Positions 11,231 to 22,400 of a stretch of DNA of 64,000 nucleotides are shown here, in pieces (position 1 is the stretch's first letter; each line of letters opens with the position of its first letter). This DNA comes from Phocoena phocoena. Its lineage: Eukaryota > Chordata > Mammalia > Artiodactyla > Phocoenidae. Below the pieces are notes generated by a model, which was given only the letters and a program-made list of their open reading frames with translations, was not told the origin of the DNA and did not search any database. The translations under genes and the position numbers were made by a program. The stretch is taken from NCBI RefSeq assembly GCF_963924675.1, contig NC_089235.1, forward strand, positions 55,019,520 through 55,083,519, read 5' to 3'.

Positions 11231-11822
11231 TTTTTTTCACGGACTAGAAATGGGGGACACAGAGGGTCCTTTATACAAGGGATGGCCCTGCATGGGCCTG
11301 CTGAGTTTCAATCTGCCCTTCTCTTTGATACTCCTCAATCCAGTCTGAGAGGAACAGGGGCGGGACAAGAGAGGGAATAATGTTTTAGATACAGAGATTA
11401 ATTACAAACTCAGCAAGGGAACTAGATTTTAGGGAGACTTGGTTTCAGTATTCCTTTGCTATACCTGGAGCTCTGCCTTTGCACAGACTCTTCCTTTTAG
11501 ATGTCCTGCTTTACAAATTCCAGTTACTTCAGCAGAACTGAATTATAATCACTGCTATGCTCTTGGGCTCCACATCCATGTGTGTGGTTCCAAAAAAGCC
11601 TTAAGGCAAATGGTGGAATTCGTAATAAGACTTGTTTTTGTTTTTTCCTCTTTCAGAAATTACAGTCATGGGTTGTTGATTTGCAACATCTGAAATTTTG
11701 TTCTAATTTTTCATGTAATATATTCTTTTTGTAGTTATTTATGGTAGAAGAGATATTTGAATATCATTTCTCTCTTATTGTTTCAAGTGCAAGTCAAAAA
11801 AACAATAATATATTTTAAAATA
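11231..11822. other. No clear feature; possible LTR continuation
   Basis: Contains a 14-T run near 11226 and a moderately GC-rich stretch (11240-11380). No coding gene was recognised. It may continue the ERV-like sequence to the left. Confidence 0.4.
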
Positions 11823-12732
11823 ATGTTGGAGATTGGTTCAAGATGGCAGAGTAGAAGGATGTGCCCTAACTTCCTCTTGTGAGAGCACCAGAGTCACAAC
11901 TAATTGCTGAACAATCATCAGTAGGAAGACACTGGAACTCACCAAAAACAATATACCCCACATCCAGAGGCAAAGGAAAAGCTGCAATGAGATGGTAGTA
12001 GGGGCACAATCACAATAAAATCAAATCCCATAACTGCAGGGTGGGTAACTCACAAACTGGAGAACAATTATACCACAGAAGTCCATCCACTGGAGTGAAG
12101 GTTCTGAGCCCCACATCAGGCTTCCCAACCTGAGGGTCTGACAGTTGGAGGAGGAATTCCCAGAGAATCAGACTTTGAAGGCTAGTGGGATTTGATTGCA
12201 GGACTTCAACAGGACTTGGGGGAACAGAGACTCCACTCTTGGAGGGCACACACAAAGTAGTGTGTGCATGAGGACCCAGGGGGAAGGAGCGGTGACCCCA
12301 TAGGAGACTGAACCAGACCTACCTGCTAGTGTTGGAGGGTCATTTTCAGAGGCAGGGTGTGGCTGTGGCTCACTGTGGGGACTAGGACACTGGCAGCAGA
12401 AATTCTGGGATGTACTCATTGGCATGAGCCCTCTTTGAGTCCACCATTAGCCCCATCAAAGAGCCTGTAGGCACCATGCTGGGTCACCTCAGGCCAAACA
12501 ACCAACAGGGAGGGAACTCAGCCACACTCAGCAGACAAACGGATTAAAGATTTACTGAGCTCTGCCCACCAGAGCAACACCCAGATCTACCCACCACCAG
12601 TCCCTCCCATCAGGAATCTTGCACAAGCCTCTTAGATAGCCTCAGCCACCAGAGGGTAGACAGGAAAAGCAAGAAGAATTACAATCCTGTAGCCTGTGGA
12701 GCAAAAACCACATTCACAGAAAGATAGTCAAA
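11823..12732 (+). mobile_element. L1 5'UTR, plus strand
   Basis: Starts near GGTTCAAGATGGCAGAGTAG, the usual 5' end of an artiodactyl/cetacean L1, and continues through about 0.9 kb of 5'UTR to the ORF1 start at 12733. In L1 the 5'UTR is an internal RNA polymerase II promoter. Here it is AT-leaning with few CpG, unlike the CpG-rich 5'UTR just downstream, so the two belong to different subfamilies. Confidence 0.85.
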
Positions 12733-13620
12733 ATGAAAAGGCAGAGGACTATGTACCAGATGAAGGAACAAGATAAAACCCCAGAAAAACAACTAAGTGA
12801 AGTGAGGATAGGCAACCTTCCAGAAAAAGAATTCAGAATAATGATAGTAAAGATGATCCAGGACCTTGGAAAAAGAATGGAGGCAAAGATCGAGTAGGTG
12901 CAAGAAATATTTAACAAGGACCTAGAAGAATTAAAGAACAAACACCTAGAAGAATTAAAAAACAAACAAACAGAGATGAACAATAAAATAACTGAAATGA
13001 AAAATACACTAGAAGGAGTCAATAGCAGAATAACTGAGGCAGAAGAATGGATAAGTGACCTAGAAGAGAGAATGGTGGAATTCACTGCCATGGAACAGAA
13101 TAAAGAAAAAAGAATGAAAAGAAATGAAGACAGCCTAAGAGACCTCTTGGACAAACTTAAATGCAACAACGTTCACATTATACTCAGAGGAGAAGAGAGA
13201 GAAAGGACCTGAGAAAATATGTGAAGAGATTATAGATGAAAACTTTCCTAACATGGGAAAGGAAATAGCCACCCAAGTGCAGGAGTGTAGACAGTCCCAG
13301 GCAGGATAAACTCAAGGAGAAACACACCAAGACACATAGTAATCAAACTGGCAAAAAAATAAAGACAAAGAAAACTTATTAAAAGCAACAGGGGAAAAAT
13401 GACAAATAACATACAACGGAACTCCCATAAGGTTAAGAGCTGATTTCTCAGCAGAAACTCTTCAAGCCAGAAGGGAGTGGCATGATACACTTAAAGTGAT
13501 GAAAGGGAAGAATCTACAACCAAGATTACTCTACCTGGCAATGATCTCATTCAGATTTGATGGAGAAATCAAAAGCTTCACAAAGCAAAAGGTAAGAGAA
13601 TTCAGCACCACCAAACTACC
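12733..13620 (+). pseudogene. L1 ORF1 pseudogene (RNA-binding protein), truncated
   Basis: ATG at 12733 opens a frame matching L1 ORF1p (start MKRQRTMYQMKEQDKTPEK), the trimeric RNA chaperone that coats L1 RNA. The coiled-coil part follows, rich in ELKNK repeats and the ISDLEERMVEF heptads. An in-frame TAG at 12895 ends the frame at codon 54; the same frame resumes and is lost again near 13210 after a frameshift. The C-terminal part (about 13450-13615) is present in another frame. The rest of the L1, including ORF2, is missing: at about 13620-13640 the sequence switches to an inverted L1 5'UTR. Confidence 0.9.
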
Positions 13621-13624
13621 ATCA

Positions 13625-14138
13625 GTCCAACTATCAGTCCAACCCCAGTCCTCTTCCTGCGCTCCGACTGAAGACTGAGCCTCAGCTCCCAGCCCCGCCT
13701 GCCCCTGCGGGTGAGCAGACAAGCCTCTCAGGCTGGTGAGTGCCGGTCGGCACAGATCCTCTGTGCGGGAATCTCTCAGCTTTGCCTACCGCACCCCTGT
13801 TGCTGTGCTCTCCTCCGCGGCTTCGAAGCTTTCCCCCTCCACCACCCGCAGTCTCCGCCCGCGAAGGGACTTCCTAGTGTATGGAAATCTTTCCTCCTTC
13901 ACAGCTCCCTCCCACTGGTGCAGGTCCCATCCCTATCCTTTGGTCTCTGTTTATTCTTTTTTCTTTTTCCCTACCCTGGTACGTGGGTACTTTCTTGCCT
14001 TTTGGGAGGTCTGAGTTCTTCTGCCAGCGTTCAGTAGGTGTTCTGTAGGAGTTGTTCCATGTGTAGATGTATTTCTGGTATATCTGTGGGGAGGAAGGTG
14101 ATATCCGCGTCTTACTCTTCCGCCATCTTCCCCTCGTC
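13625..14138 (-). mobile_element. CpG-rich L1 5'UTR, inverted
   Basis: Reading the minus strand from 14138: GGACGAGGGGAAGATGGCGG, then GAAGAGTAAGACGCGGATAT, then a CpG-rich stretch down to about 13640. This is the 5'-terminal half-kilobase of a younger artiodactyl/cetacean L1. It contains many CpG dinucleotides in an otherwise AT-rich window. Its own ORFs are absent; the cut end abuts the ORF1 end of the plus-strand L1. Confidence 0.88.
14120..14131 (-). promoter_or_regulatory. YY1-type motif at L1 5' end
   Basis: The minus strand reads AAGATGGCGG a few bases inside the L1 5' end. In human L1 an equivalent AAGATGGCGGC near the 5' end binds YY1 and sets accurate transcription starts. The motif is seen; activity in this fragment is only inferred. 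Confidence 0.5.
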
Positions 14139-14315
14139 CAAAGTCTAGGATCTTTTCACCTAGCACTAGATTCCAATTATTCTTTGCCATTTTTCTAAAG
14201 AAGTTAATTTACATAGTCCTGTTTGAAGAAAGATTAAGTGTTAAAGTCTCTTACAGCTCCATGCTTGTGACTGCTATAAATTTTGGAACAGGAAAATCTA
14301 ATTCAATCAAATATC

Positions 14316-14821
14316 TGTATATGTTTCCTATTACAGGTGAATCCTGCAACAATACCATAAACTTGGTAGCTTAAAACAACACACACTTATTATCTTGTAG
14401 TTCTGGAGTTCAGAAGTCCAAAATGGGTTTCACTTGGCTAAAATCAAGTATTAGCAGGGCTGCTTTCCTTCTGGAAGCTCTACAGGAAATTCTGTTTTTT
14501 TGCCTACTCCAGTTTCTAGAGGCTCTTCACATTCCTTAGATCATGGTCCCCTTCCATCTTTAAGCAAGCAACAGTTGTCTATTTCTTATATCACGTCACT
14601 GTGACATTAACTCTCCTGTGATCCTCTTTTACTTATAAAGATATTTGTAATTACATTAGACCTACTCAGATAATCCAGAATAATATTGCCAGCTCAACTA
14701 ATTATCAACTTCAATTCCATCTGTAACCTAAATTCCTCCTTACCATGGAAGATAACATTCACATGTTCTGGGGATTAGTCCATGGGCATCTTTGGAGGGC
14801 GGTATTATTCTGCCTGCCACG
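14316..14821 (-). mobile_element. MLT1-type MaLR LTR, inverted
   Basis: The minus strand begins GTGGCAGGCAGAATAATACC, then GGACTAATCCCCAGAACATG, GGATTATCTGAGTAGGTC and ends with the reverse of GGTAGCTTAAAACAACACAC and GTTCTGGAGTTCAGAAGTC. This is the standard order of an MLT1 LTR, an ancient non-autonomous ERVL-related family shared by mammals. Decayed; no internal retroviral part was seen. Confidence 0.85.
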
Positions 14822-15854
14822 TTCTTTATAAAGGTCAACAAAACTGTTGAACAGAATGCAGGGATCTGAATTAATCTCTTGGCACTTTGTAGACACTGAC
14901 ATCACAAAGAAAGACCATAATATAATTCGAATTTTGAAAACTTCATGTAACTTCCCTTTCTGCTTCTCGAAATAAGCATTATCACTTGATAGCATTAGTT
15001 CTGGTTCGTATAACAAGATGTACTCAGGAACTCAGTAGCTGGACTATTTTCACTTGGGATTAATAAAAAGGAAACTTCAGCTGTTCCTTTTCTGTCTTCC
15101 TTTGCTTGTCTCCTACTACAAAGCAAGGTCTGAACAAGTAGTGGCAAAGCAACCCAGATGGAAAAACAACTTTCTAGTCTTAGAGCTTTTTTCCCAGTAG
15201 CTTTTAATCATGTTCCCTAAAACTATTCCTTAAAACAATCCTATTAACCCTAGGTGAAAATTTTCCATGGACCAAATTGCTGAATATCCAAACTCTCCTG
15301 GTTAAACAAGATTGTAGACTATAACTGCAATGACCTCCTAATAGTGTTTGCCATGTCTAATATTATCTCCTAGGATAATATATTTTAAAGGAATTTTTTT
15401 TCTTCCCTTAGAATGGGAATGTCTCACTATATACAAACCATAGTATCTGCTTTTATTTTGCATATGCCATGAGTGTAGGAAAATGGAAAACATAAATGAT
15501 TAGCTATGTATCTTTCAAAACATTTCCAGGGAAAATGGTAAGTTGGCCTCAGTTTGTATTTTAAATTCTACATCAATATTCTAACCTGAAAGATGAGGTA
15601 TATTCCATTTCAATTTTTCTCTTAAGTTTTATAAGACAATAGATAATTTTACTTATGTAATACAAACCCTATCTAATTGGATTGTAAAATTTTAGCTTAA
15701 TTTGACATGTGGAATTTTAGAATAATCCAATCATTTTTGTTTTGTTGCTTATCACAACAATAACAAAACTGTGATAAAAATTAAATTAATTTTGAATTAA
15801 AACTGTTTTTTGTACATTTTCAATTTGGGATTAACTACATATATCTTCAAGAAA
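14822..15854. other. AT-rich DNA, no feature recognised
   Basis: Unique-looking sequence. No repeat family or coding frame was recognised. Confidence 0.5.
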
Positions 15855-16105
15855 TATATTAATTGTCTGCTATATTCCAGGAATTGTTTTATTTATACAT
15901 AGTAAATATAGCAAATACAAAATAGAAAACCTCTCAAAGTGTACATTCTATTGGGGGAAAGAGAAAATACACAATTAAATAATTCTGTACAAAGTTATAT
16001 GAGATTATAGAATGAAGAAATTTAAAGCATGGCAAAAAGAATATAGAATGAAAAGATAGATCTATCTTGGTGGTCAGGGAGGTTATCTCAGATATAATCT
16101 TTTTT
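15855..16105 (-). mobile_element. L2 fragment, inverted
   Basis: CTGCTATATTCCAGGAATTG, GTGTACATTCTATTGGGGG, GAGAAAATACACAATTAAAT and GTGGTCAGGGAGGTTATCTC follow the antisense L2 order (accumulated-age repeat; compare the copy at 1.8-2.46 kb). Confidence 0.7.
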
Positions 16106-16279
16106 ATTACTTTATTGACAAACAATAATCACAGACAATATGCTATTTAAAATACCTTATATAAAAGTAATCCTCATCACCATTACTCAGGCAATGGAAA
16201 CTCAGACCCAGATCATGAAACACAGTGGATATTTATTCTAAAAGAGTTTGCTTATAAGGAGTTGTTATAAAAACTATAC

Positions 16280-16954
16280 TGAAATGGAACAGGACCCTAT
16301 GGTCCTTCCCCCTCATGTCCTCTGCCTGCCTTTTGTCTGTGGAAAAACTTTAGCCAAAGAATAAGTTTAATCAGAGAAGTGAGAAAATGCAGAAGCAAAG
16401 AAAAGCAGTCAAACAGGACAAAACAATAATAGTTTAGTCAGTAAGCAAAGTTGAGGACCTATTTTTCCTTCTCAAGGGCTATAGATAATATCCCGAGCCA
16501 TATCCTGTGAGCTGTCTTGTAAAGACTGAAACCCCCATCAGGTGGGAAAATTTAACTACATGATGACCAGGCTGTAGCCATGACATAGGCTGCCACAATT
16601 CTGAGAATTGCCTTCCAGGAAATGGGAACAAACCAACCTTGGAAATGAAGGTTAACTGTACTTAAAACAATCAAGATGGGGCTGGTCAGGCCACCGCATG
16701 ACCAATTTCAAGATGATGGTCAGAGCTGATTGTGCTGTTTCTGCATCTAGCCCCCTTCTCCACCTCAGTCTATGAAAGCTCTTGCCCACTGATTGTCCGT
16801 GGGGTTGGGGGGTAGTTGGCCTTTGGCTAGGAGTCTACCCATCCCCACCTTGGTGGTTCCCAACATCTGAAATAAAGCAAACTTTCCTTTCTACCATCTT
16901 TGCCTCTTTATTGGCTTTTGCATGGCGAGCAGCCGGAGCCCACTTTCGGTTACA
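16280..16954 (+). mobile_element. ERV-type LTR, plus strand
   Basis: A stretch of about 675 bp with LTR architecture: probable TG start (16280), a pyrimidine-rich block, then CTCAGTCTATGAAAGC, an AATAAA polyadenylation signal at 16871-16876, a T/GC-rich U5-like end and a terminal TTACA. No internal coding sequence follows it, so it is a solo LTR or a clipped provirus end. Exact ends and target duplication were not established. Likely an ERV1-class family, by inference from layout only. Confidence 0.65.
16871..16876 (+). promoter_or_regulatory. Poly(A) signal AATAAA in LTR
   Basis: Canonical AATAAA followed within about 25 bases by a T-rich stretch, in the position expected at the R/U5 border of an LTR. 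Confidence 0.55.
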
Positions 16955-18419
16955 ATAGTATAACTAAGGCACTTCAAAAAATGCAAAATACTGAATAAAG
17001 CCGCAAACTTAAAGTAATCCTTAACCAGTCACAAAATTAAAACTGTCATCTGTCACATTAATTTTCATTTTTATCTTAAAGCAGTTAAAAATAGGAAAGC
17101 TATTAACTTGCATAAATTATTAATCCATAATTTAGGGAGTTTCAGCTCTTTTTTACTATTTTGAAAGAAAAAGGAAAGCAAAACATGGAGCAAGAATAAA
17201 AATACAGACAGCCACTGTTATTTCATATAAATTGTATGTTTTCACCCAAAGGTCTAGTAATATTCATGGGAAAGTGAAGGGTATAAACCAAGAGGAAAGT
17301 TGCAGAGGTCCAAGGAAGACATGGAAAGTGATAGTGATGTTAAATCTGTATTTGAATCTATGGTGTTCAATCAAGAGTTTTTAGTTTTCTCTTTAGTGAT
17401 GATCAGTTCTGATATGAATATATAGAAGACAGAAGATATAGAAGTCAGTGTCCATTTCCTCATATTATATCTTTTTGCATAATTAATATAGGGCCCAAAT
17501 ATGCTGGGCATTGAGAATACAAAAATTAATGGGAAATTCTTCTTTTATATAAATAGCTAATAAACTAATAATGGGTTGGCAAATAGCTTTCATTTTGTTT
17601 GCTTGGCTTGATCTATTGTTAATAGGTTCTTGGAGCTCTTCATGAAAAAAAAATTAAATTCTACACACAGAGGAAAAATGTCCTTTCCAAGCTTTTAGTA
17701 TCAAATGTGGGTAAAGAATGGGTGAGTGTTTATACATTTGTTGTGTATTATATTTTCTGAACCTAATCTACTTAACCTATGCAGTTACTTTTAAAAATAG
17801 CTATGTGAATAAAATTTTCAAAGTTATAAGGAAATTACTACAGAAATGTAGGGGAAGGGAAGGAATTGTTTCACTTAATCAGACAATTACGTTTAAGAAG
17901 AGTTAGGAAATAGAGAAGAGTGTATAATATGAGAAAAAAAGGCAGATTTCACTCATTATAATTAATAACTGCCTGCAGTCTAACATGTATCCTACAGGTG
18001 AAAGTAATTTTATTGTTGTTCTTAATGAAAATGTCCAACAAATCCCTAAAGAGGTTTCACTCATACCTAAGTACATTCATAATGATTCAGTTTCATCATG
18101 TAATTAGAATGGAATTTAACATTAACACCATAAAATTATATAATTAATTACATTCAGCTTCAATTACAGTTACTAATTGATACAAAGCCTTTAGCTTAAC
18201 TCCTGGAGGCAATCAATTTTACAATATAAGTTGTGAACAAGTGGCTAGATCACATTAGCCCACTAGTTCATGTGTCCAGTGTGCTAATTAGACAAACTTT
18301 TGTTTTATTAAACAGCTCAAGAAAATAGTGTTAGGAAATTTGGTAGGTAAAATTTCTCCCAAAGATTTTTATTTAGTAGTAAACTCTTCCAATAGTCTCA
18401 ATTATATTCTGGTAAATCC
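16955..18419. other. AT-rich DNA, no feature recognised
   Basis: Low-GC unique-looking DNA. Frames up to 62 codons occur by chance. Nothing else was recognised. Confidence 0.5.
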
Positions 18420-18567
18420 TTCCATATGGTAAAGCCACCCAAGAGAGATGTTCTCTTGATCTCTGAACATTCCCTGCTGCTCAACCAGTGCCTACTTCAC
18501 CTACACCCAACTCAAAAGACTGACCTTTTCAAATACTTGCCCGCGGCCCCACCTAGTGATTCTTCTT
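18420..18567 (+). mobile_element. Left part of an LTR-like element split by L1
   Basis: TGGTAAAGCCACCCAAGAGA-like sequence through CCCGCGGCCCCACCTAGTG, of higher GC than its left flank. Joining it to the sequence at 25100 across the L1 gives one continuous element. It resembles an LTR in composition, but the family was not recognised. The last 13 bases (18555-18567) are the left target duplication of the outer L1. Confidence 0.45.
18555..18567 (+). repeat. Left target-site duplication of outer L1
   Basis: AGTGATTCTTCTT, repeated perfectly at 25087-25099. The pair defines the limits of one L1 insertion despite later insertions inside it. Confidence 0.85.
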
Positions 18568-19187
18568 CTTTTTTTTATATATCTTTATTTGAGTATAATT
18601 GCTTTACAATGTTGTGTTAGTTTCTGTTTTTACAAAAAAGTGAATCACCTATAAGTATACATATATCACCATATCCCCTCCCTCTTGAGCATCCCTCCCA
18701 TCCTCCCTATCCCACCCCTCTAGGTTGTCACACAGCATCGAGGTGATCTCCCTGTGCTATGCAGCAGCTTCCCACTAGCCATCCATTTTACATTTGGCAG
18801 TGTGTATTTGTCAATGCTACTCTCTGACTTCATCCCAGCTTCCCCTTCCCACTCTGTGTCCTCAAGTCTGTTCTCTACATCTGCGTCTCTATTCCTGCCC
18901 TGCCACTAGGTTCATCAGTACCGTTCTTTTAGATTCCATATATGTGCGTTAGCATAAGGTATTTGTTTTTCTCTTTATGACTTACTTCACTCTGTATGAT
19001 AGAATCTAGGTCCATCCACCTCATTACAAATAACTCAATTTCGTTCCTTACATGGCTGAGTAATACTCCATTGTATGTATGTGCCACATCTTCTTTATCC
19101 ATTCATCTGTTGATAGACACTTAGGCTGCTTCCATGTCCTGGCTATAAATAGAGCTGCAGTGAACACTGTGGTACATGACTCTTTTT
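18568..19187 (-). mobile_element. Outer L1, 3' segment, inverted
   Basis: Reversed L1 3' end: T-rich tail, TATAATTGCTTTACAATGTTG (3'UTR subtype with the GTATAATTGC end), TCAAGTCTGTTCTCTACATC and the reversed ORF2 carboxy end (GGCTGAGTAATACTCCATTG near 19054). It stops at ACTCTTTTT (19179-19187), and the same L1 resumes at 24512. The host L1 was therefore split by a later L1. Confidence 0.9.
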
Positions 19188-19437
19188 TTGAAAAAGCCTT
19201 ATTTTTTATTATAATTTTCTTAATAAATAGGTATTTTTCTATATTTTTTATACAGCAGGTTCTTATTAGTCATCAATTTTATATACATCAGTGTATACGT
19301 GTCAATCCCAATCGCCCAATTCATCACACCACCACCACCACCCCCCTGTGGCTTTGTCCCCTTGGTGTCCATATGTGTGTTCTCTACATCTGTGTCTCAA
19401 TTTCTGCCATGAAAACCCGTTCATCTGTACCATTTTT

Positions 19438-22400
19438 CTAGGTTCCACATATATGCGTTAATATACGATATTTGTTTTTCCCTTTCTGACTTACTTCACC
19501 CTGTATGACAGTCTCTAGATCCATCCATGTCTCAACAAATGACCCAATTTCGTTCCTTTTTATGGCTGAGTAATATTCCATTGTATATATGTACCACATC
19601 TTCTTTATCTATTTGTCTGTCGATGGGCATTTAGGTTGCTTCCATGACCTGGCTATTGTAAATAGTGCTGCAATGAACATTGGGGTGCATGTGTCTTTTT
19701 GAATTGTGGTTTTCTCTGGGTATATGCCCAGTAGTGGAATTGCTGGATCATACGGTAATTCTATTTTTAGTTTTTTAAGGAACCTCCATACTGTTCTCCA
19801 TATTGGCTGTATCAGTTTACATTCCCACCAACAGTGCAAGAGGGTTCCTTTTCTCCACATCCTCTCCAGCATTTGTTGTTTGTAGGTTTTCTGATGAAGT
19901 CCATTCTAACTGGTGTGAGGTGATACCTCATTGTAGTTTTGATTTGCATTTCTCTAATAATTAGTGATGGTGAGCAGATTTTCATGTGCTTCTTGGCCAT
20001 CTGTATGTCTTCATTGGAGAAATGTCTATTTAGGTCTTCTGCCCATTTTTCGATTGGATTGTTTGTTCTTTTAATATTGAGGTGCATGAGCTGTTTACAT
20101 ATTTTGGAGATTAATCCTTTGTCCATTGATTCATTTGCAAATATTTTCTCTCCTTCTGAGGGTTGTCTTTTTGTCCTGTTTATGGTTTCCTTTGCTGTGC
20201 AAAAGCTTTAAGTTTCATTAGGTCCCATTTGTTTATTTTTGTTTTTATTTCCATTACTCTAGGAGGTGGATCAAAAAAGATCTTGTTGTGATTTATGTCA
20301 AAGAGTGTTCGTTCTGTGTTTTCCTCTAAGAGTTTTATAGTGTCTGGTCTTACATTTAGGTCTCTAATCCATTTTGAGTTTATTTTTGTGTATGGTGTTA
20401 GGGAGTGTTCTAATTTCATTCTTTTACATGTAGCTGTCCAGTTTTCCCAGCACCACTTACTGAAGAGACTGGTGTTTCTCCATTGTATATCCTTTGTCAT
20501 ATATTAGTTGACCATAGATGCGTGGGTTTACCTCTGGGCTTTCTATCTTTTTCCATTGATCTATGTTTCTGTTTTTGTGCCAGTACCATACTGTTTTGAT
20601 TACTGTAACTTTGTAGTATAATCTAAAACCAGGGAGTCTGATTCTTCCAGCTCCATTTTTTTTCCCTCAAGACTGCTTTGGCTATTCAGGGTCTTTTGTG
20701 TCTCCATACATATTTTAAGATTTTTTGTTCTAGTTCCATAAAAAATGCCATTGGTAATTTGATTGGGATTGCATTGAATCTGTAGATTGCTTTGGGTAGG
20801 ATAGTCATTTTCACAATATTGATTCTTCCAATCCAAGGACATGGTATATCTCTCCATCTGTTGGTATCATTGTTAATTTTTTTTCATCACTGTCTTATAG
20901 TTTTCTGCATACAGGTCTTTTGTCTCCCTAGGTAGGTTTATTCCTAGGTATTTTATTCTTTTTGCTGCAGTGGTAAATGGGAGTGTTTCCTTAATTTCTC
21001 TTTCAGATTTTTCATCATTAGTGTATAGGAATGCAATTGATTCCTGTGCATTAATTTTGTGTCCTGCAACTTTACCAAATTCATTTTTTAGCTCTAGTAG
21101 TTTTCTGGTGGCATCTTTAGGATTCTCTATGTATACTATCATGTCATCTGCAAACAGTGACAGTTTTACTTCTCTTTTTCCAATTTGTATTCCTTTTATT
21201 TCTTTTTCTTCTCTGCTGAGTCTAGGACTTCCAAAACTATGTTGAATAATAGCGGTGAGAGTGGACATCCTTGTCTTGTTCCTGATCTTATAGGAAATGC
21301 TTTCAGTTTTTCACCATTGAGAATGATGTTTGCTGTGGGTTTGTCATATATGGCCTTTATTATGTTGAGGTAGGTTCCCTCTATGCCCACTTTCTGGAGA
21401 GTTTTTATCATAAATGGGTGTTGGATTTTGTCAAAAGCTTTCTCTGCATCTATTGAGATGATCATATGGTTTTTATTCTTCAATTTGTTAATATGGTGTA
21501 TCACATTGATTGATTTGCGTATATTGAAGAATCCTTGCATCCCTGGGACAAATCCCACTTGATCATGGTGGATGATCCTTTTAATGTGTTGTTGGATTCT
21601 GTTTGCTAGTAGTTTATTGAGGATTTTTGCATTTATATTCATCAGTGATATTGGTCTGTAATTTTCTTTTTTTGTAGTATCTTTGTCTGGTTTTGGTATC
21701 AAGGTGATGGTGGCCTCATAGAATGAGTTTGGGAGTTTTCCTTCCTCTGCAGTTTTTTGGAAGTGTTTGTGAAGGATGGGTGTTCACTCTTCTCTAAATG
21801 TTTGATAGAATTCACCTGTGAAGCCATCTGGTCCTGGACTTTTGTTTGTTAGAAGATTTTTAATCATAGTTTCAATTTCATTACTTGTGATTGGTCTGTT
21901 CATATTTTCTATTTCTTTCTGATTTAGTCTTGGAAGGTTATACCTTTCTAAGTATTTGTCCATTTCTTTCAGGTTGTCCATTTTATTGGCATAGAGTTGC
22001 TTGTAGTAGTCTCCTAGGATGCTTTGTATTTCTGTGGTGTCTGTTGTAACTTCCCCTTTTTCATTTCTAATTTTATTAATTTGAGTCCTCTTCCTCTTTT
22101 TCTTGATCAGTGTGGCTAATGGTTTATCAATTTTGTTTATCTTCTCAAAGAACCAGCTTTTAGTTTTATTGATCTTTGCTATTCTTTTCTTTGTTTCTAT
22201 TTCATTTATTTCTGCTCTGTTCTTTATGATTTCTTTCCTTCTTCAAACTTTGGGTTTTGTTTTTTCTTCTTTCTCTAGTTCCTTCAGGTGTAAGGTTAGA
22301 TTATTTATTTGAGATTTTTCTTGTTTCTTGAGGTAGTCTTCTATAGCTATAAACTTCCCTCTTAGAACTGCTTTTTCTGCATCCCATAGGTTTTTGATTG

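Noticed and set aside
12714..13169. 151-codon minus-strand open frame rich in Leu and Ser
   Set aside because: It is the antisense shadow of the L1 ORF1 coiled coil on the plus strand.
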